Below, piece by piece: positions 25,802-33,845 of a stretch of 53,268 nucleotides of DNA. The first letter of the stretch is position 1, and each line of letters begins with the position of its first letter. The notes below the pieces were generated by a model. That model was not told where the DNA came from, searched no databases, and was given only the letters and a program-made list of their open reading frames with translations. Source of the DNA: an uncultured Oscillospiraceae bacterium (lineage in GTDB: Bacteria; Bacillota; Clostridia; Oscillospirales; Acutalibacteraceae); NCBI GenBank assembly GCA_959596515.1, contig CAUFXR010000005.1, forward strand, positions 1-53,268, given 5' to 3'. The translations under genes were made by a program, and so were the position numbers.

Positions 25802-26350
25802 TTATTCCGTAAGATGGCAAGTATCCCGGATTGTCCCGTCAAAATCCTTCCAAGCAAACGTCCCGTTCTCCAAAATCAAATAGCCGTGGTAGCTGTTCTC
25901 CTTTGGAATCGAAACCGAACCCGGATTCAAATATATATAGGTTTGATGCTTTACCTGTTTTGGAATATGGGTGTGTCCATGGAGAAGGATATCTCCGTCA
26001 TGGAGTGGAGGTAGGTTCTCCTCATTAAAGTGATGGCCGTGAGTAGCGAAAATCATCCGATTCCCCACCGCAAGAATGGCGTAATCAGCAAGGATCGGAA
26101 AAGCAAGCACCATTTGGTCTACTTCTGTATCACAGTTTCCCCGCACACACAGGATATGATCCTGCATCTCATTTAACAGTTTGATGACTCCTTTAGGATT
26201 GTAATCCCGGGGCAAGTCGTTTCGAGGCCCATGATATAAAATATCCCCCAGCAACAAAAGCCGGTCCGCTTTTTCAGCGTAAAAGGCGTCTACCATTTTC
26301 TTGCAGTAGTATTCGGAGCCGTGAATGTCAGAGGCTATCATCCATTTCAT
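25802..26350 (-). CDS. yfcE: YfcE-like phosphodiesterase
   Basis: A 182-residue calcineurin-like metallophosphoesterase with the full metal-site series: SDIHG, GDILYHGP, GNCD, THGHH and HGHTH. Length and order match YfcE, a Mn-dependent phosphodiesterase active on model diesters whose cellular substrate is unclear. Monocistronic with its own terminator. Upstream is a pair of 12-base direct repeats. Confidence 0.9.
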   Translation of the reverse strand: MKWMIASDIHGSEYYCKKMVDAFYAEKADRLLLLGDILYHGPRNDLPRDYNPKGVIKLLNEMQDHILCVRGNCDTEVDQMVLAFPILADYAILAVGNRMIFATHGHHFNEENLPPLHDGDILLHGHTHIPKQVKHQTYIYLNPGSVSIPKENSYHGYLILENGTFAWKDFDGTIRDTCHLTE

Positions 26351-26412
26351 TTGCTTTTTTCCTCATTTCTGTCGCTCTTTTTTATCCTTATTTTCTCGTT
26401 GTGCCTCACAAA

Positions 26413-26445
26413 AACTTCAGGCGCCGCTATCCGAACTTCAGGCGC
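26413..26445. repeat. Two 12-base direct repeats, 21-base period
   Basis: AACTTCAGGCGC occurs at 26413-26424 and 26434-26445, starting 21 bases (two helical turns) apart and about 65-95 bases upstream of the phosphodiesterase start. It may bind a regulator. Otherwise 26351-26590 shows nothing. Confidence 0.45.
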
Positions 26446-26590
26446 TATCATCTAAAGTTTTCCCTGTAGGTCAACTTTCTTTTCTAGTATACCATAAACC
26501 ATGCCGAGATGGTACCGTCTCTTTTGTCTCCATATCCGATAAACATTCCAATAATGCTTTTCTAGTTTCCCTAACGCAGCCTTTTGATAT

Positions 26591-26633
26591 AAAAAATAAA
26601 AGGGAGTGGAAAAGCGCAAGGCTTTCTCCACTC
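26591..26633 (-). terminator. Rho-independent terminator
   Basis: GAGTGGA-AAAGC (26604-26615) pairs with GCTTT-C-TCCACTC (26621-26633), and a T-rich run follows on the minus strand. It ends the ferredoxin-type reductase gene. Confidence 0.8.
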
Positions 26634-26647
26634 TCTTACAGATAAAC

Positions 26648-27781
26648 TTATCCTTTTAACTTTTCAGTAAAATCCGCCATCGCCTCTGAAATTTTAATCT
26701 GCTGAGGGCAGACAGCCTCACAGCTGCGGCATCCGATACAAGCGCTTGGCCGCTTCTCTTCCGGAAGCGCAGACAGGGCCATCGGCGCGATAAAGCCGCC
26801 GTCTGTGACACAATATTCATTGTACAGTGCCAGCAGAGAGGGAATATCCAAGCCTTGGGGGCAATGGCTGACACAATAATGGCACGCGGTGCACGGAAGT
26901 GCGATCTTTTTCACCATATGGTCGGCGATTTGAAGCAATTTCTCCATTTCCTGTGGATTTAAAGGTCTTTCCTTCTCAAAAGTCTGGATGTTTTCTCTCA
27001 GCTGTTCGCTGTTTGACATGCCGGACAGCACCATTGTCACACTGGGAATGGACTGAAGAAAACGGAATGCCCAGGCCGGGACAGATTCATCCGGGCGCAG
27101 ATCCTTGAGTTGTCTAACATCCTCGGTGGACAAGTTTGCCAGTTTTCCCCCTCGCAGCGGCTCCATAACCCAAACCGGCAGATGATATTCAGCCAGAAGA
27201 TCTAATTTACCTTTGGCATCCTGAAAATTCCAGTCAAGATAATTGAGCTGGATTTGACAGAATTCCATCCCTTCTCCGTACGCGTCAAGAAAGCGTTTCA
27301 TGACATGATAGCTTCCGTGGGTCGAAAAGCCAAGATGACGAATTCGTCCCGCCTTTTTTTGTTTCATCAAATAGGGGTAAATCCCGTATTTCTCATCTAG
27401 GTAAGCGTCAATATTCATTTCGCAGACGTTATGGAATAAGTAAAAATCAAAATACGCCACTCCGCATTTTTCTAGCTGCTTCTCAAAAATTTCTTCTACC
27501 TTATCCATATTGGAGAGATCATAGCCAGGAAATTTGGTTGCCAGATAATAGCTCTCCCGCGGATACCGATTCAGGGCCCGGCCAATCACCAGCTCTGACT
27601 GGCCTCCATGATAGCCCCACGCGGTATCGTAGTAATTGACACCATGCCCCATCGCGTAGTCCACCATTTCCCTAGCCGCTATTTCGTCAATTTTAGAATC
27701 GTCCCCTCCTATCACCGGCAGTCGCATCGCTCCAAGGCCTAGAGCTGAAAGCTTATGGTTTTGAAATTCCTTGTAAATCAT
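26648..27781 (-). CDS. Aldo/keto reductase with C-terminal 4Fe-4S ferredoxin domain
   Basis: A 377-residue fusion. Residues 1-280 are an aldo/keto reductase barrel with Asp and Tyr of the tetrad in NYYDTAWGYHGG, Lys in LATKFPG and His in YLFHNV. Residues about 295-375 hold two cysteine clusters, CTACHYCVSHCP and CIGCRSCEAVCP, as in 2[4Fe-4S] ferredoxins. These fused proteins are common in Clostridia and presumably link ferredoxin electrons to carbonyl reduction; substrates are mostly unknown. AAGGAG lies eight bases before the ATG. Confidence 0.9.
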   Translation of the reverse strand: MIYKEFQNHKLSALGLGAMRLPVIGGDDSKIDEIAAREMVDYAMGHGVNYYDTAWGYHGGQSELVIGRALNRYPRESYYLATKFPGYDLSNMDKVEEIFEKQLEKCGVAYFDFYLFHNVCEMNIDAYLDEKYGIYPYLMKQKKAGRIRHLGFSTHGSYHVMKRFLDAYGEGMEFCQIQLNYLDWNFQDAKGKLDLLAEYHLPVWVMEPLRGGKLANLSTEDVRQLKDLRPDESVPAWAFRFLQSIPSVTMVLSGMSNSEQLRENIQTFEKERPLNPQEMEKLLQIADHMVKKIALPCTACHYCVSHCPQGLDIPSLLALYNEYCVTDGGFIAPMALSALPEEKRPSACIGCRSCEAVCPQQIKISEAMADFTEKLKG

Positions 27782-27921
27782 CTTATCATTCTCCTTTTCT
27801 TATATTATATAAGCTGTCAACACTTTTTGACCAATCCGAAAATATTCTAAATTAGAAAATTCCATTTTTATCTCAAAAGACTATTTTCTTTCACCTTTAT
27901 TCTTTTATAGAAACGCTCCAA

Positions 27922-27959
27922 TTTCATTGCCATCACGGAAACTTTCATTGTCATCACGG
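27922..27959. repeat. Two 17-base direct repeats, 21-base period
   Basis: TTTCATTG-Y-CATCACGG occurs at 27922-27938 and again, with one C/T difference, at 27943-27959. The 21-base period places the copies on one DNA face, about 140-180 bases upstream of the ferredoxin-type reductase. The period matches the unrelated repeats at 26413. The rest of 27782-28116 shows no gene. Confidence 0.5.
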
Positions 27960-28125
27960 CGGCCCAAACAAACACTTGATTTTAAGAGTTTTCCTGTTCT
28001 AATGCTAAGATACCAGGGCTACGCCCTCTAAGGCGATGGAATCAGCAGTTGAGTGATCAATCTGTGCGTGATAAAATAAGGATAAAGGCTTTTCATATTC
28101 CAGATAAAAGAAACAGGTGACTTTT

Positions 28126-28440
28126 TTGAAACGAGAAGATCTAGTTCCGCGGATAGACTTTTTCCAGAACAGCGGAGTTTGGACGGGAAGTATAGCCTTT
28201 CCCGATTGCCGTCCGCTGGAAGACGAATTTCGCTATCGTCTTGAACCTGCAGAAAACAAAATAAAAGGATCTGTATGGCATGGGCCCTATTGTTATTCCT
28301 ATTGCAGAGAAAGAAACGAGATTCATTCAGAAGCGGAATTTTCCATGGATGAGGATGGGCTGCAAGAATTATTTCACTGGTTGGAAGAGCACTATGAGTC
28401 CATGAAAAACAGCCGACGTGACCTTGGGCCGGCCATCTGA
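28126..28440 (+). CDS. Hypothetical protein of 104 residues
   Basis: A small acidic, aromatic-rich soluble protein (GVWTGSIAFPDCRPL, then GSVWHGPYCYSYCRER and a C-terminal helix LQELFHWLEEHYESM). I do not recognise it. AGGTGA at 28115-28120 fits the end of 16S rRNA and supports a TTG start at 28126; a GTG at 28117 in the same frame is the alternative. It is alone, divergent from the reductase upstream. Confidence 0.6.
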   Translation: MKREDLVPRIDFFQNSGVWTGSIAFPDCRPLEDEFRYRLEPAENKIKGSVWHGPYCYSYCRERNEIHSEAEFSMDEDGLQELFHWLEEHYESMKNSRRDLGPAI

Positions 28441-28537
28441 CACAAAATTCTATTATGTATTCTTATTGCGTATCCTTAAAAACGTGGAAGCGCCCATGAG
28501 CGCTGCGTACTGCAGACCTCATCTCACAGGCTTTCTG

Positions 28538-29410
28538 TTATGATAGATGGGCATACCCAAAATAGTTTTCAATCGCTGTGACCTCCTGTGTACTGCCAAA
28601 ACGCGCCGCCAGAAACTGGTAATATTCCGCGTGGTAAGGGTTTCTCTCTATCACATCCAAGAGGGCGTACAAAATTTTATCTTGCGGAAAGCTGGGATGA
28701 TGTAGATTTTGAAAAATGCTCTCTGATTGCTGATCTAGTTCCTGTGTCGGCCACCAAATATTCTGCCCGTTCTGGATCAGCGTCCAAACTAAAGATAGGA
28801 ACACCCTCCAATAATCGGTAAATACGTGGTCCAATAATACCTCCAGATCTATCTGCTGGTAAAGCGCCTGACGTTGCGCGGGTTTTACATCGGCGTTTTT
28901 TAAAACGCTTACCTCTATTCCATCTCTGACTAGGTTAAACGCCGTCGCCTTCGCAATTCCCTTTAAGGCTCCTGTAATTCCAAAGCCCCCGCCTACTAAA
29001 TTAGGAACGAAGCCCATCATTCCGGAAATAGCCTTTTGATTATTTTCCAGCGTCAAGTTGAAGTTGTCAATCATGTTGTTGTAATCATCGATGGCAGAAT
29101 GAAAATCCTCTTTATGCTGTTTCGAAAAGGTTTCATAGGTTACGGTCCAAATTCCCTGGGAGATCAATAAATCGATCGCTTTTTGGATGAGCGGATCCAG
29201 CTTGGAATCATAGATCCGCATAAAGAATTCTATGAATGAATCAAAATCATGGATATTCGCTCGGTACGCTACCTCGACCTGATCGGTATAGTCTAACGCC
29301 CAATCGCGGAACATTAGGCGATAAGTATTGAAAACATCCATTTCCGCTGGTACCCGCAGCGTTTGCCCAAACAGTGGAAATTCTCTTGCATAACCCTTGA
29401 TACTCTCCAT
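28538..29410 (-). CDS. Hypothetical protein of 290 residues with a Gly-rich hydrophobic segment
   Basis: Not recognised. It is mostly alpha-helical, acidic and aromatic-rich. A glycine-rich hydrophobic stretch lies at about residues 150-175 (GMMGFVPNLVGGGFGITGAL), which might insert in or lie on a membrane; there is no signal peptide. The C-terminal half is rich in Gln, Trp and Tyr. AAGGAGA precedes the ATG by a normal distance. It stands alone. Confidence 0.6.
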   Translation of the reverse strand: MESIKGYAREFPLFGQTLRVPAEMDVFNTYRLMFRDWALDYTDQVEVAYRANIHDFDSFIEFFMRIYDSKLDPLIQKAIDLLISQGIWTVTYETFSKQHKEDFHSAIDDYNNMIDNFNLTLENNQKAISGMMGFVPNLVGGGFGITGALKGIAKATAFNLVRDGIEVSVLKNADVKPAQRQALYQQIDLEVLLDHVFTDYWRVFLSLVWTLIQNGQNIWWPTQELDQQSESIFQNLHHPSFPQDKILYALLDVIERNPYHAEYYQFLAARFGSTQEVTAIENYFGYAHLS

Positions 29411-30066
29411 GTGTGAATTCTCCTTAGTTTTGCTTTTCCTATTTTAATTCGCCGCTTATTGTTTTATAAGCCGATCCATACTTCGCGCCTATCGCAATTG
29501 TCAGTTTCCTCCGCTCAACCTTTTCTATTCGCAGAGGCCTTTGGGAAATAGCTTTGTATAGCATATTCCAATTATATTTAACCAGTATAGTCCAAAATGC
29601 TCAATCTCTGATTTTATTATAAAGCTTTCCATTGAAAAATCAATCATCCCTTTCCCTCTTCAGGGTTCCTTCTTCCCTTGACAGAAGATTTTTATCTCAA
29701 GATAGACTATTTTAAACGATCAAATTCCATTCTCCGTCGATCTGGAAGCCTGAAGCAGATTTTGATGTTGTAAGCAAGTCTGAAATCAATCTCTCCTGAA
29801 AAATCAGAAAGGTAAAGAGAACTAAAAAAGGATTACCAGACGGTCTTTCTGGATCGGGGCTAGCCCTGTTGACTTTTCCGTTGCCCAATAGCCCATCAAT
29901 CCAACCGCAACGTCCCACAGTTTTTATATTGTAAATCATCTATTTTATAGTTTACTCCTCTTTATAGTCTACGTCTCACTAGTCTTGAACCTGAGGATTT
30001 CAAGGCCGCTAACTTGCTTATGGCTAAGCTTAAGGCACTTTTCTCTAAAGTAAATCAACAATAAAA
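29411..30066. other. Gene-free interval
   Basis: About 650 AT-rich bases. A 75-codon minus-strand frame at 29712-29939 has no ribosome site at a usable distance and a non-protein-like composition, so I do not call it. Confidence 0.5.
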
Positions 30067-30103
30067 ATAAGGGGTAAAGCCTAAAACAGGCTTTACCCCT
30101 TAT
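30067..30103 (-). terminator. Perfect 16-bp stem-loop, terminator
   Basis: Arms 30067-30082 and 30088-30103 are exact complements around a 5-base loop. On the minus strand the stem is followed by TTTTATTG. It lies 127 bases past the aldolase gene at 30230. Confidence 0.8.
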
Positions 30104-30229
30104 GGATCCATTCGTTAATCGGTGAGTGCTTCTTTTTTCATTAGGTTTTTCAGTCCTAAAATCCAATTGAAGCGAGATGTAATATACATATTATATATAG
30201 AAAGAGACAGAATAATTAATAGAAACAAA

Positions 30230-31024
30230 TTATAAGGTATCCACGATTTCTTTTAAGGCGCCGCCTACGTTATTCCAGTAGGTCATATTGTTTCTCAATT
30301 CATCGCCGATGCAGAAATGGCGTACGCCCAGATCAATGTAATACTTAGCTTCATCCGCACTATTGATCTCACAGCGAGGCTGGACACCATGCTTTAAGGC
30401 AATCCGGATCATTTCGCGCTCAGCGGCCTTATATTCGTCAACATGGGCGCCAGCATTCCATCCGAGGCTCATAGAATAGTCAGAAGGACCAAACTGTACC
30501 ATATCGACACCAGGAATCTCGCAGATCTCTTCCAGATTGTCCAGGCACTCTTTTTTCTCTACCATAAAGGCAGCTACGGTATTGCGAACCATAGCGGCGT
30601 AATCCATCTGAGATTGGTTGGGCTGATAACCGATCCAGCGACGGTTAGGATAACCAAAGCGGCCGCCATCCTCAGGAGTATCGGGGCGGATTACATACAT
30701 AGTTTCCCGCACCTCTTCCGGTGTTTTATGGTCGGTGAGCAGCAGCGCCTGGAATCCAGAGGCCATGGCCTTTTGGGCGACATAAGCTCTGTTCTGAAAA
30801 TCAACCTTAATCATCGTGGAAATGTTATGCAGTTCCGCGGCCCGACAAATATTTTCCAGATCCGCATGAGAAAACGGCGCGTACTCGGCCACAAACTCGA
30901 TATAATCGAATTTTCCGGTAGACGCCACCGCCTCGGTGATGGTAGGCCACGAGCTGAGAATTCTTGTGGCAATGGAAGGTTGATTGTTGTTCAGAATTTC
31001 CCGAAGCTTGTTTGTTTTCATCAT
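30230..31024 (-). CDS. HpcH/HpaI-type aldolase
   Basis: A 264-residue class II pyruvate-type aldolase of the HpcH/HpaI family, which cleaves 4-hydroxy-2-oxo acids to pyruvate plus an aldehyde. Seen landmarks are a FDYIEFVAEYAPF strand, the GGRFGYPNRRWIGYQ loop, the Glu of ECLDNLEEI and the VDMVQFGPSDYSMSLG metal/substrate loop, ending in VRHFCIGDE. AAGGAGA lies ten bases before the first ATG. It forms an operon with the RraA-like gene upstream and the Ldh_2 remnant, a set fitting sugar-acid breakdown. Confidence 0.85.
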   Translation of the reverse strand: MMKTNKLREILNNNQPSIATRILSSWPTITEAVASTGKFDYIEFVAEYAPFSHADLENICRAAELHNISTMIKVDFQNRAYVAQKAMASGFQALLLTDHKTPEEVRETMYVIRPDTPEDGGRFGYPNRRWIGYQPNQSQMDYAAMVRNTVAAFMVEKKECLDNLEEICEIPGVDMVQFGPSDYSMSLGWNAGAHVDEYKAAEREMIRIALKHGVQPRCEINSADEAKYYIDLGVRHFCIGDELRNNMTYWNNVGGALKEIVDTL

Positions 31025-31053
31025 TGTTATCGTCTCCTTTTATTTATGTAGGC

Positions 31054-31779
31054 TTATTTATTGTCTTCAAAGCCATTCATAATTCGAATGATTTCTTCCA
31101 CATCGTGGGAATTTCTCATTTTTTCCTGGCGTTCCTGTTCAACCTTCTGAAGTTTTTCCGCCTTATCCAAAACTTCTCCGATATACTGGCTGGGGAATTT
31201 TACCGCGCCGTTTTCGTCCATGTGAATAATATCGCCAGGGCAAACCTCCATACCGCAAATATTTACCGGTACATTCACCGCCTTTACGGAAAAAGCGCCG
31301 TGACCCGCGGTAACGCCTGTAAGCATGTACTGAACTTCCATGGGGCGAATTTCATCCACGTCTCTGGAAGGGCCGTCGGAGATAATTCCAACCGTTCCTA
31401 ATGCTTTCATGGCAGTGGTCATATTGCCGCCGCAAAGGCCGTTCTTGTTTTTGATTTCCTCAGGAAAATCCTGTTTAATGCATACGATCACAGGCTTCGG
31501 AGAAGCATCGATGGCCCGCAGCACATCGTCAAAACTGCGACGTTTAAAATTAGCGTCCACAGGGCCATATACCACCGTAACGGCATAACCCACTCTTCTG
31601 CCCAGCTCTGGATACATGCATTTTATAGATTGATCGGTATACCAGTTGGCGGCCCAAGGGTCATATAGTCCTAAGCAAAGCTCCTGATCCTCTGGATAGG
31701 TCGCTACCACATTGGTGATGGATGGGGTGTCGAATTGTTCCAACTTTTTTAGCTCTTGATTGCAATTTTCATTTTTCAC
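31054..31779 (-). CDS. RraA-like protein (HMG/CHA-aldolase family)
   Basis: A 241-residue RraA-family protein. The conserved DGPSRDVDEI loop (family DGxxRD) and PGDIIHMDENGAVKFP near the C-terminus are clear. Relatives include 4-hydroxy-4-methyl-2-oxoglutarate aldolases and oxaloacetate decarboxylases; true RraA regulators of RNase E are shorter and proteobacterial. GGAGG is nine bases before the GTG at 31779, which I prefer to an in-frame TTG abutting the ribosome site. It probably acts on a hydroxy-oxo acid with the downstream aldolase. Confidence 0.8.
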   Translation of the reverse strand: MKNENCNQELKKLEQFDTPSITNVVATYPEDQELCLGLYDPWAANWYTDQSIKCMYPELGRRVGYAVTVVYGPVDANFKRRSFDDVLRAIDASPKPVIVCIKQDFPEEIKNKNGLCGGNMTTAMKALGTVGIISDGPSRDVDEIRPMEVQYMLTGVTAGHGAFSVKAVNVPVNICGMEVCPGDIIHMDENGAVKFPSQYIGEVLDKAEKLQKVEQERQEKMRNSHDVEEIIRIMNGFEDNK

Positions 31780-31929
31780 GATAGACAACCTCCATTAGTA
31801 CTGACATACTTTTTGGTCAGCCTCATCATATCATCCCAAACTTAGATTTCCAATTCAATTATGGAATTATGGCTTGAAGTTTTAGAATATAAATCATAAA
31901 AAAACTTTGTTATTTTTTAGTCAATTTGC

Positions 31930-32600
31930 TTAATCTTTGTGTTCCCAATGGTCCATTTCGAACTCCACGCCGTATTTATCTCGGATGTCTTTCAGCTTTT
32001 GATACAGGTTCGGACCAATTTCAAATCCGCCTGCGGCCCGGTGGGCAGCGACTTTGTTGAACTCGATTTCGCCAGGCATATAAATCTGGTCCGTATCAGG
32101 AGCCAGCCGAAAGCTTTTTACCACATCGATAAAGCCATCCACACGGTGTTTAAACGCCTCTACGTCGGTAAACTTGGAAATGTCAATAGCGATCAGGGAT
32201 GCAGCCAACTCAGAACCAGCAGCAAGATCAGAAACGCGACGCAGATTTTCTTCCTCAAAGTCAAAGGGCATTCCTGTTAGTCCCGCGCTAATCAAGCTAA
32301 TCATAATTGCGATCCCGGAGCCCTTATAATCACCGAAAGGACGCATTGTGCCCGTCATCGCCTCACTGGCCACCGTGGTAGGTTCTCCGTCTTTATTATA
32401 AGCCCAATGTCCGGGAATCGGCTTATTCTCTGTTTCGGCCACAGATACCTTTCCCTGTGCCACCACGCTGGTAGCGCAATCCAGAATCACCGGCAAATGC
32501 TTGTCGGCCGGCACACTGATGCTGAAAGGATCCGTACCAAGCACCCGTTCTCTTGTTCCCCATACCGCGGTGGAGGAACCGGAATTGCAGATAAGTAATC
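31930..32600 (-). pseudogene. Malate/L-lactate dehydrogenase family (Ldh_2), N-terminal half missing
   Basis: About 220 residues match the C-terminal part of Ldh_2/YlbC-type NAD(P) oxidoreductases: AVWGTRERVLGTDPFSI, LDCATSVVAQGKV, PFGDYKGSGIAIMISL. The family is about 340-350 residues long. Homology can be followed back to ICNSGSS near 32600 and then stops, 50 bases from the start of the divergent dehydrogenase gene. The lost half includes part of the active site, so it should be inactive. It was probably the first gene of the aldolase operon. Confidence 0.75.
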
Positions 32601-32651
32601 GTTGTGTCCACCAATCATTAACAAGGTCTTTTAATCTAAGGAGGACATAAC

Positions 32652-33611
32652 ATGAAAATCGTTGTTCTGGACGGTTATACAGAGAATCCCGGCGATTTAA
32701 GCTGGGACGATCTGAAGGCTTTGGGTGATTTGACCGTCTATGACAGAACCCCCGCTGATCAGATCGTCAGCCGCATCGGAGATGCCGAGGCTGTTTATAC
32801 CAACAAAACTCCTATCTCCGCGGAAACCTTGGCAGCCTGCCCTGATTTAAAATTTATCGGCGTGCTCGCCACCGGTTATAACATTGTCGATGTTTCTTCC
32901 GCCAAGGAGCATGGAGTCGTTGTATGTAATATTCCCACTTATGGCACCGACGCTGTTGGTCAATTCGCCATCGCCATGCTGTTAGAAATCTGCCACCATG
33001 TCGGCCATCATGACCAGGCGGTCCATGAAGGCAGATGGGAACATAATCAAGATTGGTGTTTCTGGGACTATCCTCTGATTGAGTTGGCCGGGAAAACCAT
33101 GGGAATCATCGGTTTTGGACGGATCGGTCGGACAACAGCCAGAATCGCTAAGGCTCTGGGAATGAATATTCTGGCCTACGACGCCTATCGGCCTGACGAC
33201 AGCCTTTTGGTAGGCTATCAGTTCGCGTCGCTAGACGAGTTACTGGCACAGTCTGATGTGATCGCCCTGCACTGTCCCCTATTCCCGGAAACACAGGGAT
33301 TGATCAATCGTGACACCATCTCGAAAATGAAGGATGGAGTTATTATTCTGAACAACAGCCGCGGACCGCTGATTGTAGAACAGGATCTTGCCGACGCACT
33401 CAATTCCGGCAAGGTATATGCCGCGGGTCTGGATGTGGTTTCGACTGAGCCTATCAAGGGGGACAATCCGCTTCTGAAAGCGAAAAACTGTTTGATTACT
33501 CCCCACATTTCTTGGGCGCCTAAGGAAAGTCGCCAGCGGCTGATGGACATTGCGGTGGAGAACCTGAGACAATTTCAAAAGGGAACACCGGTTAATGTAG
33601 TTTCCAAATAG
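32652..33611 (+). CDS. D-2-hydroxyacid dehydrogenase (glycerate dehydrogenase-like)
   Basis: A 319-residue enzyme with the NAD loop GFGRIG (about 155-160) and the catalytic triad Arg in NNSRG, Glu in VSTEPI and His in TPHISW. The sequence style is that of hydroxypyruvate/glyoxylate reductases of Firmicutes. TAAGGAGG lies eight bases before the ATG. It is divergent from the aldolase cluster and may reduce the oxo acid that the cluster makes. Two hairpins follow the stop. Confidence 0.88.
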   Translation: MKIVVLDGYTENPGDLSWDDLKALGDLTVYDRTPADQIVSRIGDAEAVYTNKTPISAETLAACPDLKFIGVLATGYNIVDVSSAKEHGVVVCNIPTYGTDAVGQFAIAMLLEICHHVGHHDQAVHEGRWEHNQDWCFWDYPLIELAGKTMGIIGFGRIGRTTARIAKALGMNILAYDAYRPDDSLLVGYQFASLDELLAQSDVIALHCPLFPETQGLINRDTISKMKDGVIILNNSRGPLIVEQDLADALNSGKVYAAGLDVVSTEPIKGDNPLLKAKNCLITPHISWAPKESRQRLMDIAVENLRQFQKGTPVNVVSK

Positions 33612-33655
33612 TCCGCACTTATTTTTGCGTACGCCGTTTTAAAGCCATATCCCAA

Positions 33656-33699
33656 AAGCGCCGTGCTGTATAGGAATTTTTCTATATGGCGCGGCGCTT
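33656..33699 (+). terminator. GC-rich hairpin after the dehydrogenase gene
   Basis: AAGCGCCG (33656-33663) pairs with CGGCGCTT (33692-33699), with an inner GC plus TATAG/CTATA stem. No T-run follows. Confidence 0.5.
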
Positions 33700-33733
33700 G
33701 CCTATTATGTCAAAATACTAGGAGCTTACTCAT

Positions 33734-33782
33734 AAAAACAGCCTGCCGGCAAAGTACTTTTCTTGCCGGCAGGCTGTTTTTG
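33734..33782. terminator. Bidirectional terminator
   Basis: A perfect 17-bp stem (33736-33752 with 33763-33779) flanked by A and T runs lies between two convergent genes and can stop both. Confidence 0.9.
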
Positions 33783-33845
33783 AATCATTCGTGTTATTTG
33801 AGTATCTAATGCTCTGGACAAAATTCAGCTGAAATCAAACTAAAT

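Noticed and set aside
26413..27959. CRISPR array
   Set aside because: There are only two copies per repeat, spacers are under 10 bases and no cas gene is present.
29712..29939. 75-codon minus-strand frame
   Set aside because: The nearest AGAGGAG is too far from the start, and the translation shows no family pattern.
30443..31051. 202-codon plus-strand frame opposite the HpaI-type aldolase
   Set aside because: It is antisense to a well-supported enzyme and has no ribosome site.
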